64,000 nt of DNA from BOG-908 sp963692875 (lineage in GTDB: Bacteria > Pseudomonadota > Alphaproteobacteria > Acetobacterales > Acetobacteraceae): positions 4,154,001 through 4,218,000 of the forward strand of contig OZ240673.1 in the NCBI GenBank assembly GCA_965198755.1. The letters are read 5' to 3'. The notes under the pieces are model-generated. The model made no database searches. It was not told where the DNA came from and saw only the letters and a program-made list of their open reading frames with translations. Within the stretch, counting starts at the first letter, position 1. Each line of letters begins with the position of its first letter. Positions 1-8,871 of the stretch are shown here, one piece after another. Made by a program: the position numbers and the translations under genes.

Positions 1-116
1 TTTTTTGGAAAAAAAGAAGCAAAAAACTTTTGACTCCGCTGTCGCGCGCTCGCCGGAGAGTCCTCGACTGGGAGCAAAAGTGTTTTGGTTCTTTTTTCAA
101 AAAAGAACCGCTTGCC
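1..116 (+). repeat. XY repeat R1 (F, cut by window start)
   Basis: Only the inner half of the Yc arm is present at the window edge. The core has CTGTCGCG near the left and the X arm GGTTC..GAACC spans about 87-109, ending in GCTTGCC. It lies just upstream of the DAHP synthase gene. Confidence 0.85.
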
Positions 117-164
117 CACGCCTCAGGCCGATCGTAGCAACCGGCCACAGCCAGGACCACCGCA

Positions 165-1547
165 ATGCAAGCCCAAAGCTGGACGCCGGCAAGCTGGCGT
201 GCCCGCCCGATCCGCCAGCACCCCGCCTACCCGGACCCAGCCGCGCTGGCGGCCGCCGAAGCGCGCCTGGCCGGCTACCCGCCGCTGGTCTTTGCCGGCG
301 AGGCACGCCGCCTGAAGGCCGCGCTCGCCTTGGCCGCGGAGGGACGCGCCTTTGTTCTGCAGGGGGGCGACTGCGCCGAAAGCTTCGCCGACTTCAACGC
401 CAACTCGGTGCGCGACACCTTCCGCGTGCTGCTGCAGATGGCCGTGGTGCTGACCTTCGGCGCCACCGTGCCGGTGATCAAGATCGGCCGCATGGCCGGC
501 CAGTTCGCCAAGCCGCGCTCGTCCGACACCGAGACGGTGGACGGCGTCACGCTGCCCAGCTACCGCGGCGACATCATCAACGGCCCGCACGCCACCGAGG
601 CAGCCCGCGTGCCGGACCCGGGCCGCATGGAGACCGCCTACTTCCAGTCCGCCGGGCGGATGAACCTGCTGCGCGCCTTCGCCAGCGGCGGCTACGCGGA
701 TTTGCACCAGGTGCACCGCTGGAACCTGGACTTCGTCGCCCGCTCGCCGCTGGCCGCGCGCTACCAGGACCTCGCCACCCGCATCGACGAGACGCTCGGC
801 TTCATGGCCGCCTGCGGCATCGGCAGCGGCAACACCACGCAGATCCGCGAGACCGAGTTCTACACCAGCCACGAGGCGCTGTTGCTGCCCTACGAGCAGG
901 CGCTGACCCGCATCGACAGCACCAGCGGCGACTATTACGGCTGCAGCGCCAACTTCCTGTGGGTTGGCGACCGCACCCGCCAGGTGGACGGCTCCCATGT
1001 CGAGTTCCTGCGCGGCGTGCGCAACCCGGTGGGCCTGAAGGTTGGCCCCACCACGCCGGTGGACGACCTGCTGCGCCTGATCGACATCCTGCACCCCGAC
1101 GACGAGCCCGGCCGCCTCACGCTGATCAGCCGCATGGGGGCCGACCGCGTGCGCACGCATTTGGCGCCGCTGCTGCGCGCGGTGCAGCGCCAGGGACGCC
1201 GCGTGGTGTGGCTGTGCGACCCGATGCACGGCAACACCATCAGCACCGCCGGCGGCGTGAAGACGCGGCTGTTCGAAAGCATCCTGGCCGAGATGCGCGG
1301 CTTCTTCGACGTGTTCGGCGAGGCCGGCGTGCGCCCGGGCGGCGTGCACGTGGAGATGACCGGCCAGCCGGTGACCGAGTGCGTCGGCGGCGCGCATTTA
1401 CTGACCGAAGCCGACCTTGGGCGTCGCTACGAGACGTTCTGCGACCCGCGGCTGAACGCGGAGCAGTCGCTGGAGCTGGCGTTCCTGGTGTCGGCGGAGC
1501 TGAAGGCGCGGCGTGCGACGGCGGGTTCTGCGATTGCGGCGCAGTAA
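165..1547 (+). CDS. aroG: 3-deoxy-7-phosphoheptulonate synthase, class II
   Basis: Class II DAHP synthase of 460 aa. It condenses phosphoenolpyruvate and erythrose 4-phosphate in the first step of the shikimate pathway in the cytoplasm. Recognisable family blocks are LQGGDCAESF (about 65-74), PVIKIGRMAGQFAKPRS (about 104-120), the SHEALLLPYE region, VGPTTP, and the metal-binding stretch CDPMHGNT followed by HVEMTG near the C-terminus. Length is normal for the plant-like/actinobacterial class. The ATG at 165 has AGGA about 9 nt upstream; longer readings run back into repeat R1. The stop TAA is fused to the left end of repeat R2 (TAAGCAAG). No other shikimate gene is adjacent. Which aro symbol applies is a naming choice. 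Confidence 0.95.
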   Translation: MQAQSWTPASWRARPIRQHPAYPDPAALAAAEARLAGYPPLVFAGEARRLKAALALAAEGRAFVLQGGDCAESFADFNANSVRDTFRVLLQMAVVLTFGATVPVIKIGRMAGQFAKPRSSDTETVDGVTLPSYRGDIINGPHATEAARVPDPGRMETAYFQSAGRMNLLRAFASGGYADLHQVHRWNLDFVARSPLAARYQDLATRIDETLGFMAACGIGSGNTTQIRETEFYTSHEALLLPYEQALTRIDSTSGDYYGCSANFLWVGDRTRQVDGSHVEFLRGVRNPVGLKVGPTTPVDDLLRLIDILHPDDEPGRLTLISRMGADRVRTHLAPLLRAVQRQGRRVVWLCDPMHGNTISTAGGVKTRLFESILAEMRGFFDVFGEAGVRPGGVHVEMTGQPVTECVGGAHLLTEADLGRRYETFCDPRLNAEQSLELAFLVSAELKARRATAGSAIAAQ

Positions 1548-1681
1548 GCAAGAACGCAGTTCTTTTTTGAAAAAAAGAACCAAAAAACTTTTGGTCCTGG
1601 GATTGTGCGGTGCGGAGAGGTCCGCGACAGCCGTGGCAAAAGTCTTTTGCTTCTTTTCTTCAGAAAAGAAGGCCTTGCTTC
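1546..1681 (-). repeat. XY repeat R2 (R)
   Basis: X arm left (1559-1581), Yb arm right with the CTTCAGAAAAG loop form. The core is divergent on the X side but keeps the CCGCGACAG motif. It separates aroG from the lrgA-like gene and supplies the aroG stop codon. Confidence 0.9.
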
Positions 1682-1685
1682 CTTC

Positions 1686-2042
1686 ATGATCGTCGCCCTG
1701 ACCATCCTGCTCTCCTGTCAGCTCGCCGGAGAGATCGTCTCCCAGGCACTGCACCTTCCGGTTCCCGGTCCGGTTCTCGGTATGGTGCTGCTGGCAACCT
1801 TGCTGATCGTGCGCGGGCGCCTGCCGGCAGCACTCGAGCAGGCGGCCGACACGCTGCTGCGGCACCTCAGCCTGTTCTTCGTGCCCGCTGCAGTCGGCGT
1901 GATCTCCAACGGCGCCAGGATCGCGCGTGAGTGGGTGCCGCTCAGCGTCTCCGTCGTCGTCTCAACCGCGCTGGCGATCGGGGTGACAGCTCTGGTGTTT
2001 CGCCTGGTGGACCGGCTGATGACCCGCGGTGCTGCGCGTTGA
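1686..2042 (+). CDS. lrgA: CidA/LrgA family membrane protein
   Basis: Small integral membrane protein of 118 aa with about four hydrophobic segments. The family signature is visible as CQLAGEIVSQALHLPVPGPVLGM followed by FFVPAAVGVI. LrgA/CidA proteins are holin-like partners of LrgB/CidB; in various bacteria the pair affects autolysis or transport of small metabolites such as pyruvate or glycolate. The ATG at 1686 lies only a few bases after the CTTGCTT end of repeat R2; upstream in-frame sequence is repeat-derived. It is immediately followed by the lrgB-like gene, so the two form an operon. Whether the role is lysis or transport cannot be read from the sequence. Confidence 0.85.
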   Translation: MIVALTILLSCQLAGEIVSQALHLPVPGPVLGMVLLATLLIVRGRLPAALEQAADTLLRHLSLFFVPAAVGVISNGARIAREWVPLSVSVVVSTALAIGVTALVFRLVDRLMTRGAAR

Positions 2043-2065
2043 TCCGCGCTGGCCACACCACGCTG

Positions 2066-2770
2066 GTGTCACTCTGGGTCTACCTCCACACCCAGCCTTT
2101 GCTGTGGCTGTGCGTCACCCTGGCGGCCTACGTGGCCGGGCACATCCTGCACGAGCGGGCCGGGCGCGCGCCTGTGGTCAACTCGGTGGCCATCGCCGTG
2201 GCGCTGCTGGTGGCACTTCTGCTGGGCACTGGCACGAGCTACGCGACCTACTTCGAAGGTGCACAGTTCGTGCACTTCCTGCTAGGTCCGGCCACGGTCG
2301 CGCTCGCCGTGCCGCTGTTCCGCAACCGCCACGTGGCCGCCCGCGCCGTCGTGCCGATCGCCGTGGCCCTGCTCGCCGGCGCCGTCACCGCGTCGCTGTC
2401 GGCCATGGCGATCGCCCGCGTGCTGGGTGCCTCGCGTGAAAGCGTGCTGTCGCTGGTAGCAAAGTCCGTGACGACACCGATCGCGATGGGCATTGCCCAG
2501 CACATCGGCGGCGCGCCGTCACTGACCGCAGTGCTGGTCATCCTCACGGGCATCGTCGGCGCGGTGATAGCGACGCCGCTGCTCAACGCGCTGGGCATCC
2601 GGGACTGGCGCGCACGCGGCTTTTCCGTGGGCCTGGCCGCGCACGGGCTGGGCGCCGCGCGCGCCTTTCAGGTGCACGACATGGCGGGGACGTTTGCGGG
2701 CTTGGCTGTGGGACTGAACGGGATTGCGACGGCGATCCTGGCGCCTTTGTTGGCGGAGTGGTTCAGGTAG
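2066..2770 (+). CDS. lrgB: CidB/LrgB family membrane protein
   Basis: Polytopic membrane protein of about 234 aa, the standard partner of LrgA. Family-typical blocks are FLLGPATVALAVPLF (residues about 70-85), SVTTPIAMGIAQHIGG, LTGIVGAVIATPLLN and GLAAHGLGAARAF, the last matching the conserved C-terminal motif. I chose GTG 2066 because it aligns best with the family N-terminus; a TTG at 2039 overlapping the lrgA stop as TTGA is a real alternative and would add nine residues. The short spacing implies translational coupling with lrgA. The 3' end is followed by the repeat pair R3/R4 separating it from convergent prfA. Confidence 0.85.
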   Translation: MSLWVYLHTQPLLWLCVTLAAYVAGHILHERAGRAPVVNSVAIAVALLVALLLGTGTSYATYFEGAQFVHFLLGPATVALAVPLFRNRHVAARAVVPIAVALLAGAVTASLSAMAIARVLGASRESVLSLVAKSVTTPIAMGIAQHIGGAPSLTAVLVILTGIVGAVIATPLLNALGIRDWRARGFSVGLAAHGLGAARAFQVHDMAGTFAGLAVGLNGIATAILAPLLAEWFR

Positions 2771-2803
2771 CTACCCCCAAGGATTTTTGCGATAAAGCAA
2801 GGA

Positions 2804-2933
2804 AAGCAAGGCCTTCTTTTCTGAAGAAAAGAAGCAAAAGACTTTTGACTCCGCTGTCGCGGACTTATCCGGAGATCGCGCGACAGCGGAGTCAAAGTTT
2901 TTTGGTTCTTTTTTTCAAAAAAGAACCGCTTGC
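2804..2933 (+). repeat. XY repeat R3 (F)
   Basis: Yb arm left, X arm right. The core is the symmetric type: CTCCGCTGTCGCG on the left and CGCGACAGCGGAG on the right, so most of the element could fold as one long inverted repeat. An outer module of about 34 bp starting TCTGTGAG and ending GATATTA follows to 2970. Confidence 0.9.
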
Positions 2934-2991
2934 TTCTGTGAGTCAGCATCAAGGGCAGCTGATATTACAGTCTGCCTGCACTGCGCACGCG

Positions 2992-3110
2992 CAACCAAAA
3001 ACTTTTGCTCTCTGTAGGTGCGTCGTGTGAGACGTGTCGTCTCAGCCGTCCGCGACAGCGCTCGCAAGAGCTTTTTGCTTCTTTTTCTCGAAAAAGAAGG
3101 CCTTGCTTGC
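2992..3110 (-). repeat. XY repeat R4 (R, X arm missing)
   Basis: The left X arm is reduced to its inner AACCAAAAACTTTTG tail; the core carries GTCGTCTCAGCCGTCCGCGA and the Ya arm on the right is intact. It sits in tandem behind R3, 58 bp away, next to the prfA stop. Confidence 0.85.
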
Positions 3111-3112
3111 CT

Positions 3113-4168
3113 TCACCCCTGCGCCGCAAGCCTCGCCGCCTGGTCTTCTTCCGTCAACGCGTCGACGAACTCGTCGAACTCCCCCGTCATCACCCGGTCT
3201 ATCTTGTGCGACGTGAAGTTGATGCGGTGGTCCGACACGCGCCCTTGCGGAAAATTATACGTGCGTATCCGCTCGCTGCGGTCGCCCGTACCCACCTGGC
3301 TTTTCCTGTCGGCGGACCGCGTCGCGTGCAGGCTCGCCCGCTGCGCCTCGTACATGCGTGCGCGCAGCACCTTCATCGCCTTCGCGCGGTTCTTGTGCTG
3401 GCTGCGTTCCTCCTGCATCGCGACCACGATGCCGGTGGGGATGTGCGTGATGCGCACCGCACTTTCCGTCTTGTTGACGTGCTGGCCGCCGGCGCCGGAC
3501 GCGCGGTAGACGTCGATGCGCAGGTCGCCCTCGTTGACGTCCACGTCGACGTCTTCTGCTTCCGGCAGCACGGCCACGGTCACCGTGCTGGTGTGGATGC
3601 GGCCCTGCGTCTCGGTGGCCGGCACGCGTTGCACGCGGTGCACGCCGGATTCGTATTTCAGCCGAGCGAACACGTTGCGGCCGGTGACCTCGGCGATGCC
3701 TTCCTTCAGGCCGCCGAGCTCGGTGTCGGCGTAGTCCATCAGCTCGAAGCGCCAGCCGCGCAGGGCCGCGTATTTCTGGTAGGCGGCGAACAGTTCGGCG
3801 GCGAACAGCGCGGCCTCGTCGCCGCCGGCGGCAGGGCGGATCTCCAGGATGGCGCTGCGTTCGTCCGCCTCATCCTTCGGCAGCAAAGCGAGCTGTATCT
3901 CGCGCGACAGGCCAGGCATCTTCTCGCGCAGCGCGCGCAGCTCGGCCTCGGCCATCTCGCGCATCTCTGGGTCTGCCAGCAGCTGTTCGGCGCCTTCGGC
4001 TTCGGCTTCTGCCGCGCGCAGCTCCTCGATGCGGGCGACCACCGGTTCCAGCTCGGACAGCTCGCGGGAGGCGCGGGAGAACGCCTCGCCGTTCAGCCCG
4101 CTGGAGAGGTCGTGGCGCAGTTCCTCCGCGCGCAGCACGATCCGGTCGAACTTGCCTGCAAGATCCAT
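3113..4168 (-). CDS. prfA: Peptide chain release factor 1
   Basis: RF1 of 351 aa, releasing peptides at UAA/UAG codons in the ribosomal A site. The recognition tripeptide PAT is at about 183-185 and the catalytic GGQ at 227-229 within GAGGQHVNKTES, where Gln229 is the usual methylation target of PrmC (itself encoded at 27957-28838). The N-terminal coiled domain and full length match the family. It starts 10 nt after the hisS stop, so hisS-prfA form one minus-strand transcription unit. In many alphaproteobacteria prmC follows prfA directly; here prmC lies about 24 kb away and this gene ends against repeat R4. Confidence 0.96.
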   Translation of the reverse strand: MDLAGKFDRIVLRAEELRHDLSSGLNGEAFSRASRELSELEPVVARIEELRAAEAEAEGAEQLLADPEMREMAEAELRALREKMPGLSREIQLALLPKDEADERSAILEIRPAAGGDEAALFAAELFAAYQKYAALRGWRFELMDYADTELGGLKEGIAEVTGRNVFARLKYESGVHRVQRVPATETQGRIHTSTVTVAVLPEAEDVDVDVNEGDLRIDVYRASGAGGQHVNKTESAVRITHIPTGIVVAMQEERSQHKNRAKAMKVLRARMYEAQRASLHATRSADRKSQVGTGDRSERIRTYNFPQGRVSDHRINFTSHKIDRVMTGEFDEFVDALTEEDQAARLAAQG

Positions 4169-4178
4169 CGGTGGCGGC

Positions 4179-5417
4179 CTACACGCTCAGGCTGCGCGCC
4201 ACGTCGGCCAGCGCCAGTTCGATCTGCGTGCCGGTCGCCAGATCCTTTACCTGGGCGACGCCGCGGGCGACCTCGTCCTCGCCCAGGATCACCACGGCGC
4301 GGGCGCCGATGCGGTTGGCGCGCTCCATCCGCTTTTTCATGTTGCCGCGATAGGCCATCTCGGCCGCGACACCCCCGGCGCGCAGCTGCTGCAACAGCGC
4401 CAGCGCCGGTGCCTCGGCCGCCTCGCCCAGCGGCACCACGGCAACCGGGCGCGGCCGTGCCGGCGCCTCCGCCAGCAGCATGGACAGGCGTTCGATGCCG
4501 GCCGCCCAGCCCACCGCCGGCGTGGGCGGGCCGCCCATCTCTGCCACCAGGCCGTCGTAGCGGCCGCCGGCCATCACCGTGCCCTGCGCGCCCAGGCGGC
4601 TGGTCACGAACTCGAAGGCGGTGTGGCTGTAGTAGTCCAGGCCGCGGACGATGCGCGGGTTCTCCGTGAACGGCACGCCGAGACGCCCGAGTTGCGTGCG
4701 CACGCTGTCGTAGAAACGCGCTGCCTCGCCGGTCAGGTGCGCCGCGATGGTCGGCGCGCCGTCGATCAGCGTGCGGTCGCCGGCATCCTTGCTGTCGAGG
4801 ATGCGCATCGGGTTGCGCGCCAGCCGGTCCTGGCTTTCGGCCGAGAGCTGGCTGCGGTGATCTGAAAAATACGCCACTAGGGCGGCGCGGTAGGCGTCCC
4901 GGCTCGGCGTATCGCCCAGCGTGTTCAGCTCCAGCACCACATCGGCATCCAGGCCGAGGGCGCCGAGGATGTGCCAGCCGAGTGCGATGATCTCCGCGTC
5001 GGCCAGCGGTTCGGCAGCACCGATCAGCTCGGCGCCGATCTGGTGGAACTGCCGGTAGCGGCCCTTCTGCGGCCGCTCGTAGCGGAACATCGGCCCCTGG
5101 TAGAACACCTTCTGCGGCAGCGACTGCGTCAGCCCTCCGGTGACCAGCGCGCGGCAGATGCCGGCGGTGTTTTCCGGCCGCAGGGTGAGGCTGTCGCCGC
5201 CGCGGTCGGCGAAGGTGTACATTTCTTTGGTGACCACGTCCGAGGTGTCGCCCAGTGTGCGGGCGAACACGCGCGTGTCCTCGAATATCGGCGTCGACCA
5301 CTCCTCGAAGCCGTAGAGGAAGGCCGCGTGGCGCGCGGTGTCCACCACGTAAGCGTGGCGGCGCGCGTCGTCGCCGATGATGTCGCGGGTGCCGCGGACG
5401 GGCTGCAGGACTTCCAA
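4179..5417 (-). CDS. hisS: Histidyl-tRNA synthetase
   Basis: Class II aminoacyl-tRNA synthetase of 412 aa that charges tRNA-His. Visible landmarks are the N-terminal QPVRGTRDI block, motif 2 as FRYERPQKGRYRQFHQIG (about residues 110-130), and the histidine-specific GLDYYSHTAFEF segment followed by the motif 3 region GWAAGIERL. The C-terminal anticodon-binding domain ends near the stop. Length is in the usual 410-430 range. The ATG at 5417 precedes the conserved EVLQPVRG start. Upstream, repeat R5 sits between it and the divergent S9 peptidase gene. It is co-transcribed with prfA. Confidence 0.96.
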   Translation of the reverse strand: MEVLQPVRGTRDIIGDDARRHAYVVDTARHAAFLYGFEEWSTPIFEDTRVFARTLGDTSDVVTKEMYTFADRGGDSLTLRPENTAGICRALVTGGLTQSLPQKVFYQGPMFRYERPQKGRYRQFHQIGAELIGAAEPLADAEIIALGWHILGALGLDADVVLELNTLGDTPSRDAYRAALVAYFSDHRSQLSAESQDRLARNPMRILDSKDAGDRTLIDGAPTIAAHLTGEAARFYDSVRTQLGRLGVPFTENPRIVRGLDYYSHTAFEFVTSRLGAQGTVMAGGRYDGLVAEMGGPPTPAVGWAAGIERLSMLLAEAPARPRPVAVVPLGEAAEAPALALLQQLRAGGVAAEMAYRGNMKKRMERANRIGARAVVILGEDEVARGVAQVKDLATGTQIELALADVARSLSV

Positions 5418-5454
5418 GGTCGGCGGCGTCTAGCACGTCTAGGGCGTAGGAAGA

Positions 5455-5587
5455 AAGCAAGCGCTTCTTTTTCGAGAAAAAGAAGCAAAAAGCTTTTGTT
5501 TCCGCTGTCGCGGTCCTTTCCGGTAAGCGCGCGACAGCGGAGTCAAAAGTTTTTTGGTTCTTTTTTTCAAAAAAGAACTGCTTGCTT
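5455..5587 (+). repeat. XY repeat R5 (F)
   Basis: Ya arm left, X arm right, symmetric core (CCGCTGTCGCGG..CGCGACAGCGG). Placed in the divergent gap between hisS and the S9 peptidase gene, so any promoter for either gene lies inside or beside the repeat. Confidence 0.92.
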
Positions 5588-5616
5588 TCTTGCCTTTTCG
5601 CCCGCTTTACCGCGCC

Positions 5617-7557
5617 ATGACCCTACGCCCCACCCTAGCGCTCCTAGCCCTCTCCACCGCCGCCCAAGCCGCCCCGGTGCACGACTTCCTCTCCGTAGCC
5701 GTCTCCCCGGACGGCGCCCGCATTGCCTCCATCGAGGGCGACGAGGACGCCTCCGGCACCGCCGACATCCGCACCGTGGTGTTGCGCCCCCTGGCCGGCG
5801 GCGAGGCTGCGGTGCTGAAGATGCCCTGCGGCGCGGTGCACGACTGCACGCCGTCTTCGCTGGCATGGGCGCCGGACGGCAGCCTGGCCTTCGTGCTGCG
5901 CAGCCCGGGCAGCCACGCGCGCGCGGTGTACACCGTTCACCCGGACGGCACGGATTTGCGCAAGATCGCGGCGTTCGACGGCACGCTGGTCAGCCTGCGT
6001 TACGGGCCGGGCGGGCAGCTGAGCGCCCTCGCGGTGGCCAGCGCGGCCAAGGAGGTGGGTGCGACCGAGGCCGGTGCGGCGATCACCGGCGAGCTGGGCG
6101 CCGACGTGCATGAGCAGCGCCTGGCCATCCTGCAGCCGGGCGGCGTCGTGCACTGGGCCTCGCCGCCCGACCTGTTCGTCTACGAGTACGACTGGATGCC
6201 GGACGGGCACGGCTTCGTGGCCACCGCGGCGCCGGGCGACGGCGACAACAACTGGTGGGTGGCCAAGCTCTACACGTTCGACGCGGCCAGCGGTGCGGCG
6301 AAGGTGATACACGCACCGGTCTCCGCGCAGGAGCAGATCGCCCAGCCGCGTGTCTCGCCGGACGGGCGCGCGGTCTCCTACATCGCCGGGCTGATGAGCG
6401 ATTTCGGCTCGACCGGCGGAGACGCCGTCGTGCTGCCGCTCGGCCAGCCGAACGCCCAGGAGCTGGTCCTAACCGGCGGCTGGCCGGCCACGGTCACCTC
6501 GCTGGAGTGGGCGTGCACGGGCCACAACCTGGTCGCCGCCGTGCTGCGCGGCGACCAGACCCAGGTGATGCGGATCGACGGAGCGGCGGCCCAGACGCCG
6601 CCCAAGCCCGTCGTCTCGGTGGAGGAAGGCCTGCACGGGCAGGACGGCGCCGTCGCCGGCAACTGCCAGACCCCGATGACGGCGACGGTGCACCAGACCT
6701 TCACCCGTGCTGCGGAGATAGAGGCCGGGCCGATGGGCCAGTGGCACGACGTGACCCACGCCAATGCCGGCCAGAGCGCGGACTTCACCGCACGCTCCAT
6801 TACCTGGTCCAGCGACCACATGTCCGACCAGGGCTGGGTGCTGCTGCCGGGAACCCACCAGACCGACGCGAAGCTGCCGATGATCACCGACGTGCATGGC
6901 GGCCCCGCCGCCGCCTACCGGCCGCGCTTCGTGGGCGAGGGCCTCACCCGGCAGTTGCTGGACGCCGGCTACGCGGTGTTCCTGCCCAACCCGCGCGGCA
7001 GTTTCGGCCAGGGCGAGGACTTCACCCGCGCCAACGTCAAGGATTTTGGCCACGGCGACCTGCGCGACATCCTGGCCGGCATCACCGCGGCCGAACGCGC
7101 GGCGCCGGTCGACGACCACCGGCTGGGGATCACCGGCTGGAGTTACGGCGGCTACATGACGATGTGGGCTGTGACGCAGACGCAGCGCTTCCGCGCGGCG
7201 GTCGCCGGCGCAGGGATTGCCGACTGGCAGTCCTACTACGGCGAAAACGGCATCGACGCGTGGATGATCCCGTATTTTGGCGCGTCGGTCTACGCGGACC
7301 CGGCGGTCTACGCGAAGTCCTCGCCGATGACCTACATCACCAAGGTGCACACGCCGACGCTGAGCGTGGTGGGCGAGAACGACATCGAATGCCCGGCCCC
7401 GCAGACCGAGGAGTTCTGGCACGCGCTGCACGATCTCGGGGTGCCGACGGCTTCGGTGATCTATCCGGGCGAGGGGCATGGGATGCGCAAGCCGGCCGAC
7501 ATCGCGGATTATGAGAAGCGGACTTTGGGCTGGTTTGGGAAGTATTTAGGGAAGTAA
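5617..7557 (+). CDS. Exported prolyl oligopeptidase-family (S9) peptidase
   Basis: Serine peptidase of 646 aa with a cleavable signal peptide (MTLRPTLALLALSTAAQA), so it acts in the periplasm or outside the cell. Residues about 30-370 look like a beta-propeller built from WD/TolB-like strands; the C-terminal alpha/beta-hydrolase domain carries the nucleophile Ser509 in GWSYGGY, Asp589 in GENDIEC and His621 in GEGHGM. This matches DPP IV/acylaminoacyl peptidases that remove short peptides from N-termini. Start ATG 5617 is the only one giving a clean signal peptide; the longer ORF is repeat R5 read in frame. The stop TAA is joined to repeat R6. Substrate specificity is not deducible. Confidence 0.88.
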   Translation: MTLRPTLALLALSTAAQAAPVHDFLSVAVSPDGARIASIEGDEDASGTADIRTVVLRPLAGGEAAVLKMPCGAVHDCTPSSLAWAPDGSLAFVLRSPGSHARAVYTVHPDGTDLRKIAAFDGTLVSLRYGPGGQLSALAVASAAKEVGATEAGAAITGELGADVHEQRLAILQPGGVVHWASPPDLFVYEYDWMPDGHGFVATAAPGDGDNNWWVAKLYTFDAASGAAKVIHAPVSAQEQIAQPRVSPDGRAVSYIAGLMSDFGSTGGDAVVLPLGQPNAQELVLTGGWPATVTSLEWACTGHNLVAAVLRGDQTQVMRIDGAAAQTPPKPVVSVEEGLHGQDGAVAGNCQTPMTATVHQTFTRAAEIEAGPMGQWHDVTHANAGQSADFTARSITWSSDHMSDQGWVLLPGTHQTDAKLPMITDVHGGPAAAYRPRFVGEGLTRQLLDAGYAVFLPNPRGSFGQGEDFTRANVKDFGHGDLRDILAGITAAERAAPVDDHRLGITGWSYGGYMTMWAVTQTQRFRAAVAGAGIADWQSYYGENGIDAWMIPYFGASVYADPAVYAKSSPMTYITKVHTPTLSVVGENDIECPAPQTEEFWHALHDLGVPTASVIYPGEGHGMRKPADIADYEKRTLGWFGKYLGK

Positions 7558-7687
7558 GCAACCGCTTCTTTTTCGAGAAAAAGAAGCACAAAGCTTTTGT
7601 TGCGGCTGTCGCGGAGTCTCCTCAAACGGATACTCTTGAGAACAAAAGTTTTTTGGTTCTTTTTTTCAAAAAAAGACCGCTTGCTTG
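7556..7687 (+). repeat. XY repeat R6 (F)
   Basis: Ya arm left (with CAC instead of CAA after the stem), X arm right with one mutated stem base (AAGACC). It lies between convergent genes and supplies both flanking stop codons: TAA of the S9 peptidase and, reverse, TTA of the ferredoxin-like gene. Confidence 0.9.
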
Positions 7688-7688
7688 C

Positions 7689-8000
7689 TTACGCTAGGAT
7701 CACCTCGACGGGCGTGCCTTCCGGCACGATGCGCAGGCTGCCTGGTTCGCTCGCGCGCGCTGTGGTCACGGCGCGCTTGGGGCACACGCCGAGACACGCC
7801 ACCTCCATAAGTCCCACCTGTCCGCGCCTGCCCGCGGCGCGTAACCCTGCCCGCAATGCACGACGCAGCGTGTCCGTGCCGTCCGGCCCAAACCCGCCGT
7901 CGAGCTTACGGCTGCATTTGCGGCAGATCAGCAGCGTATCGGTCCAGCCGGTTTGCACATTGTAGATCTGCTTGTCGTCGATTGCCCGTTTCTTGCTCAT
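7689..8000 (-). CDS. Small (2Fe-2S) ferredoxin-like protein
   Basis: Protein of 103 aa with the cysteine pattern of thioredoxin-like 2Fe-2S ferredoxins: CRKCSR near residue 26 and CLGVC near residue 68, the latter typical of the second ligand pair. It probably carries an electron-transfer cluster in the cytoplasm. I chose the ATG at 8000 (MSKKRAID); an ATG three codons upstream is possible. Its stop lies in the CTTGCTTAC edge of repeat R6 and its upstream gap holds repeat R7. The redox partner is unknown and no linked enzyme hints at one; a cluster-scaffold or metal-carrier role is equally possible. Confidence 0.7.
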   Translation of the reverse strand: MSKKRAIDDKQIYNVQTGWTDTLLICRKCSRKLDGGFGPDGTDTLRRALRAGLRAAGRRGQVGLMEVACLGVCPKRAVTTARASEPGSLRIVPEGTPVEVILA

Positions 8001-8067
8001 GGTTGGCAAACGCGGCGGAGTGGCAGTGGCTGCATCGCGCAGTTTGCGCGTGCGCTTAGTCTAAGAG

Positions 8068-8195
8068 AGCAAGCGGTTCTTTTTTGAAAAAAAGAACCAA
8101 AAAACTTTTGTTCCCTAGGGCGGGTCGTGCGGAAGTTCCGCGACAGTGCTGACAAAAGTTTTTTGGTTTTTTCTCGAAAAAGAAGGCCTTACTTC
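8068..8195 (-). repeat. XY repeat R7 (R)
   Basis: X arm left; right arm is a hybrid that begins GGTTTTTT and ends with the Ya half TCTCGAAAAAGAAGGCC. Core carries CCCTAGGG on the X side and TTCCGCGACAG on the Y side. It ends at the stop of the small lipoprotein gene. Confidence 0.88.
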
Positions 8196-8385
8196 ACTTC
8201 GTGCCGCCGGCGCTGTCCGCCGTGCCGGTGCCGGCCGGGCCGCCGCCTACGGACGCGCCAGCACTGGCGCCCGGCTGCGGCCCGGCGCCGGTCGGCGACA
8301 AGCTTGGACCCCCGGTCTGGCCAGAGTGGTTGTCGGTGGCGCATCCGGCAGCGCCGAGGGCGAGAGCGAGCATGATCCAGCGCAT
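8194..8385 (-). CDS. Small lipoprotein
   Basis: Predicted lipoprotein of 63 aa. The signal peptide MRWIMLALALGAAG ends in a lipobox (LGAAGC), so Cys15 should be lipidated and the protein anchored to a membrane. The mature part is low-complexity, rich in Gly, Ala, Pro and Thr, without a recognisable domain. The start is well supported by a strong ribosome binding site (AGGAGG about 8 nt upstream on the minus strand). The stop lies against repeat R7. Function unknown; such peptides are often entericidin-like or structural, but there is no specific evidence here. Confidence 0.7.
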   Translation of the reverse strand: MRWIMLALALGAAGCATDNHSGQTGGPSLSPTGAGPQPGASAGASVGGGPAGTGTADSAGGTK

Positions 8386-8871
8386 GGCAGTCCTCCTGTG
8401 CGCGGCTCTCGTGGACCCGGCCGCGATTGTCGACACAGGCCTAACCGTCGAAAGCCGTATCGAGTTCACCCGCGTTGCGAACACTGTTGCGTCCTCGCCA
8501 TCCCGAGGATCGTCCCAGCCTGTGGCCAAACGCAGGCAACCCGGCCCGCGGATGCCGAAGGCGAGGTTGGACCCTCGCACTGCAACGTGTGACCCTTTCT
8601 TGATCGCAGAAAGTTGACCGGCAGCTAGTTGTTCTAGTCCCCGCGGCCTGTCCGTCAGCGCGCTGGCTTTGCCGCCCCGCAGCCGCCCTGAGTTCACGGT
8701 GCTGGCCCTGGCGTCAGAAAAGCCAAGTCCGCCACCAGCCCTCGTCAGGCATTTGGCTCTCCGGTCCGAGGGTTCGATGTCACAACCCGGGCCGAATGCG
8801 TGCCGGTTCGTGCGGAACCTGTTGACTAAACGTAATAAAAGCCCAGGATCGCACGAGAAAAGGACACTCAG
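8386..8871. other. Gene-free gap before the EAL gene
   Basis: About 490 bp without a supportable gene or an XY repeat, which is unusual for this window. It must hold the divergent promoters of the small lipoprotein and the EAL gene. A TTGACT and an AATAAA near 8820-8838 are too close together to be a standard promoter pair. I see no other structure. Confidence 0.5.

Noticed and set aside
123..1397. Long minus-strand ORF across aroG
   Set aside because: It is a shadow of the DAHP synthase gene, His/Ala/Gln-rich with no family match; similar GC-driven antisense ORFs lie across most genes here.
3005..4669. 554-aa plus-strand ORF across prfA/hisS
   Set aside because: Antisense shadow of two well-supported minus-strand housekeeping genes, opened by reading through R4.
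8760..8800. GGGTTCGATGTC resembling a tRNA T loop
   Set aside because: No acceptor, D or anticodon arms can be formed around it.
8817..8838. GGAAC..CGTAAT as a sigma-EcfG-type promoter before the EAL gene
   Set aside because: The spacer is about 12 bases, shorter than the 15-17 expected, and the second half does not match well.
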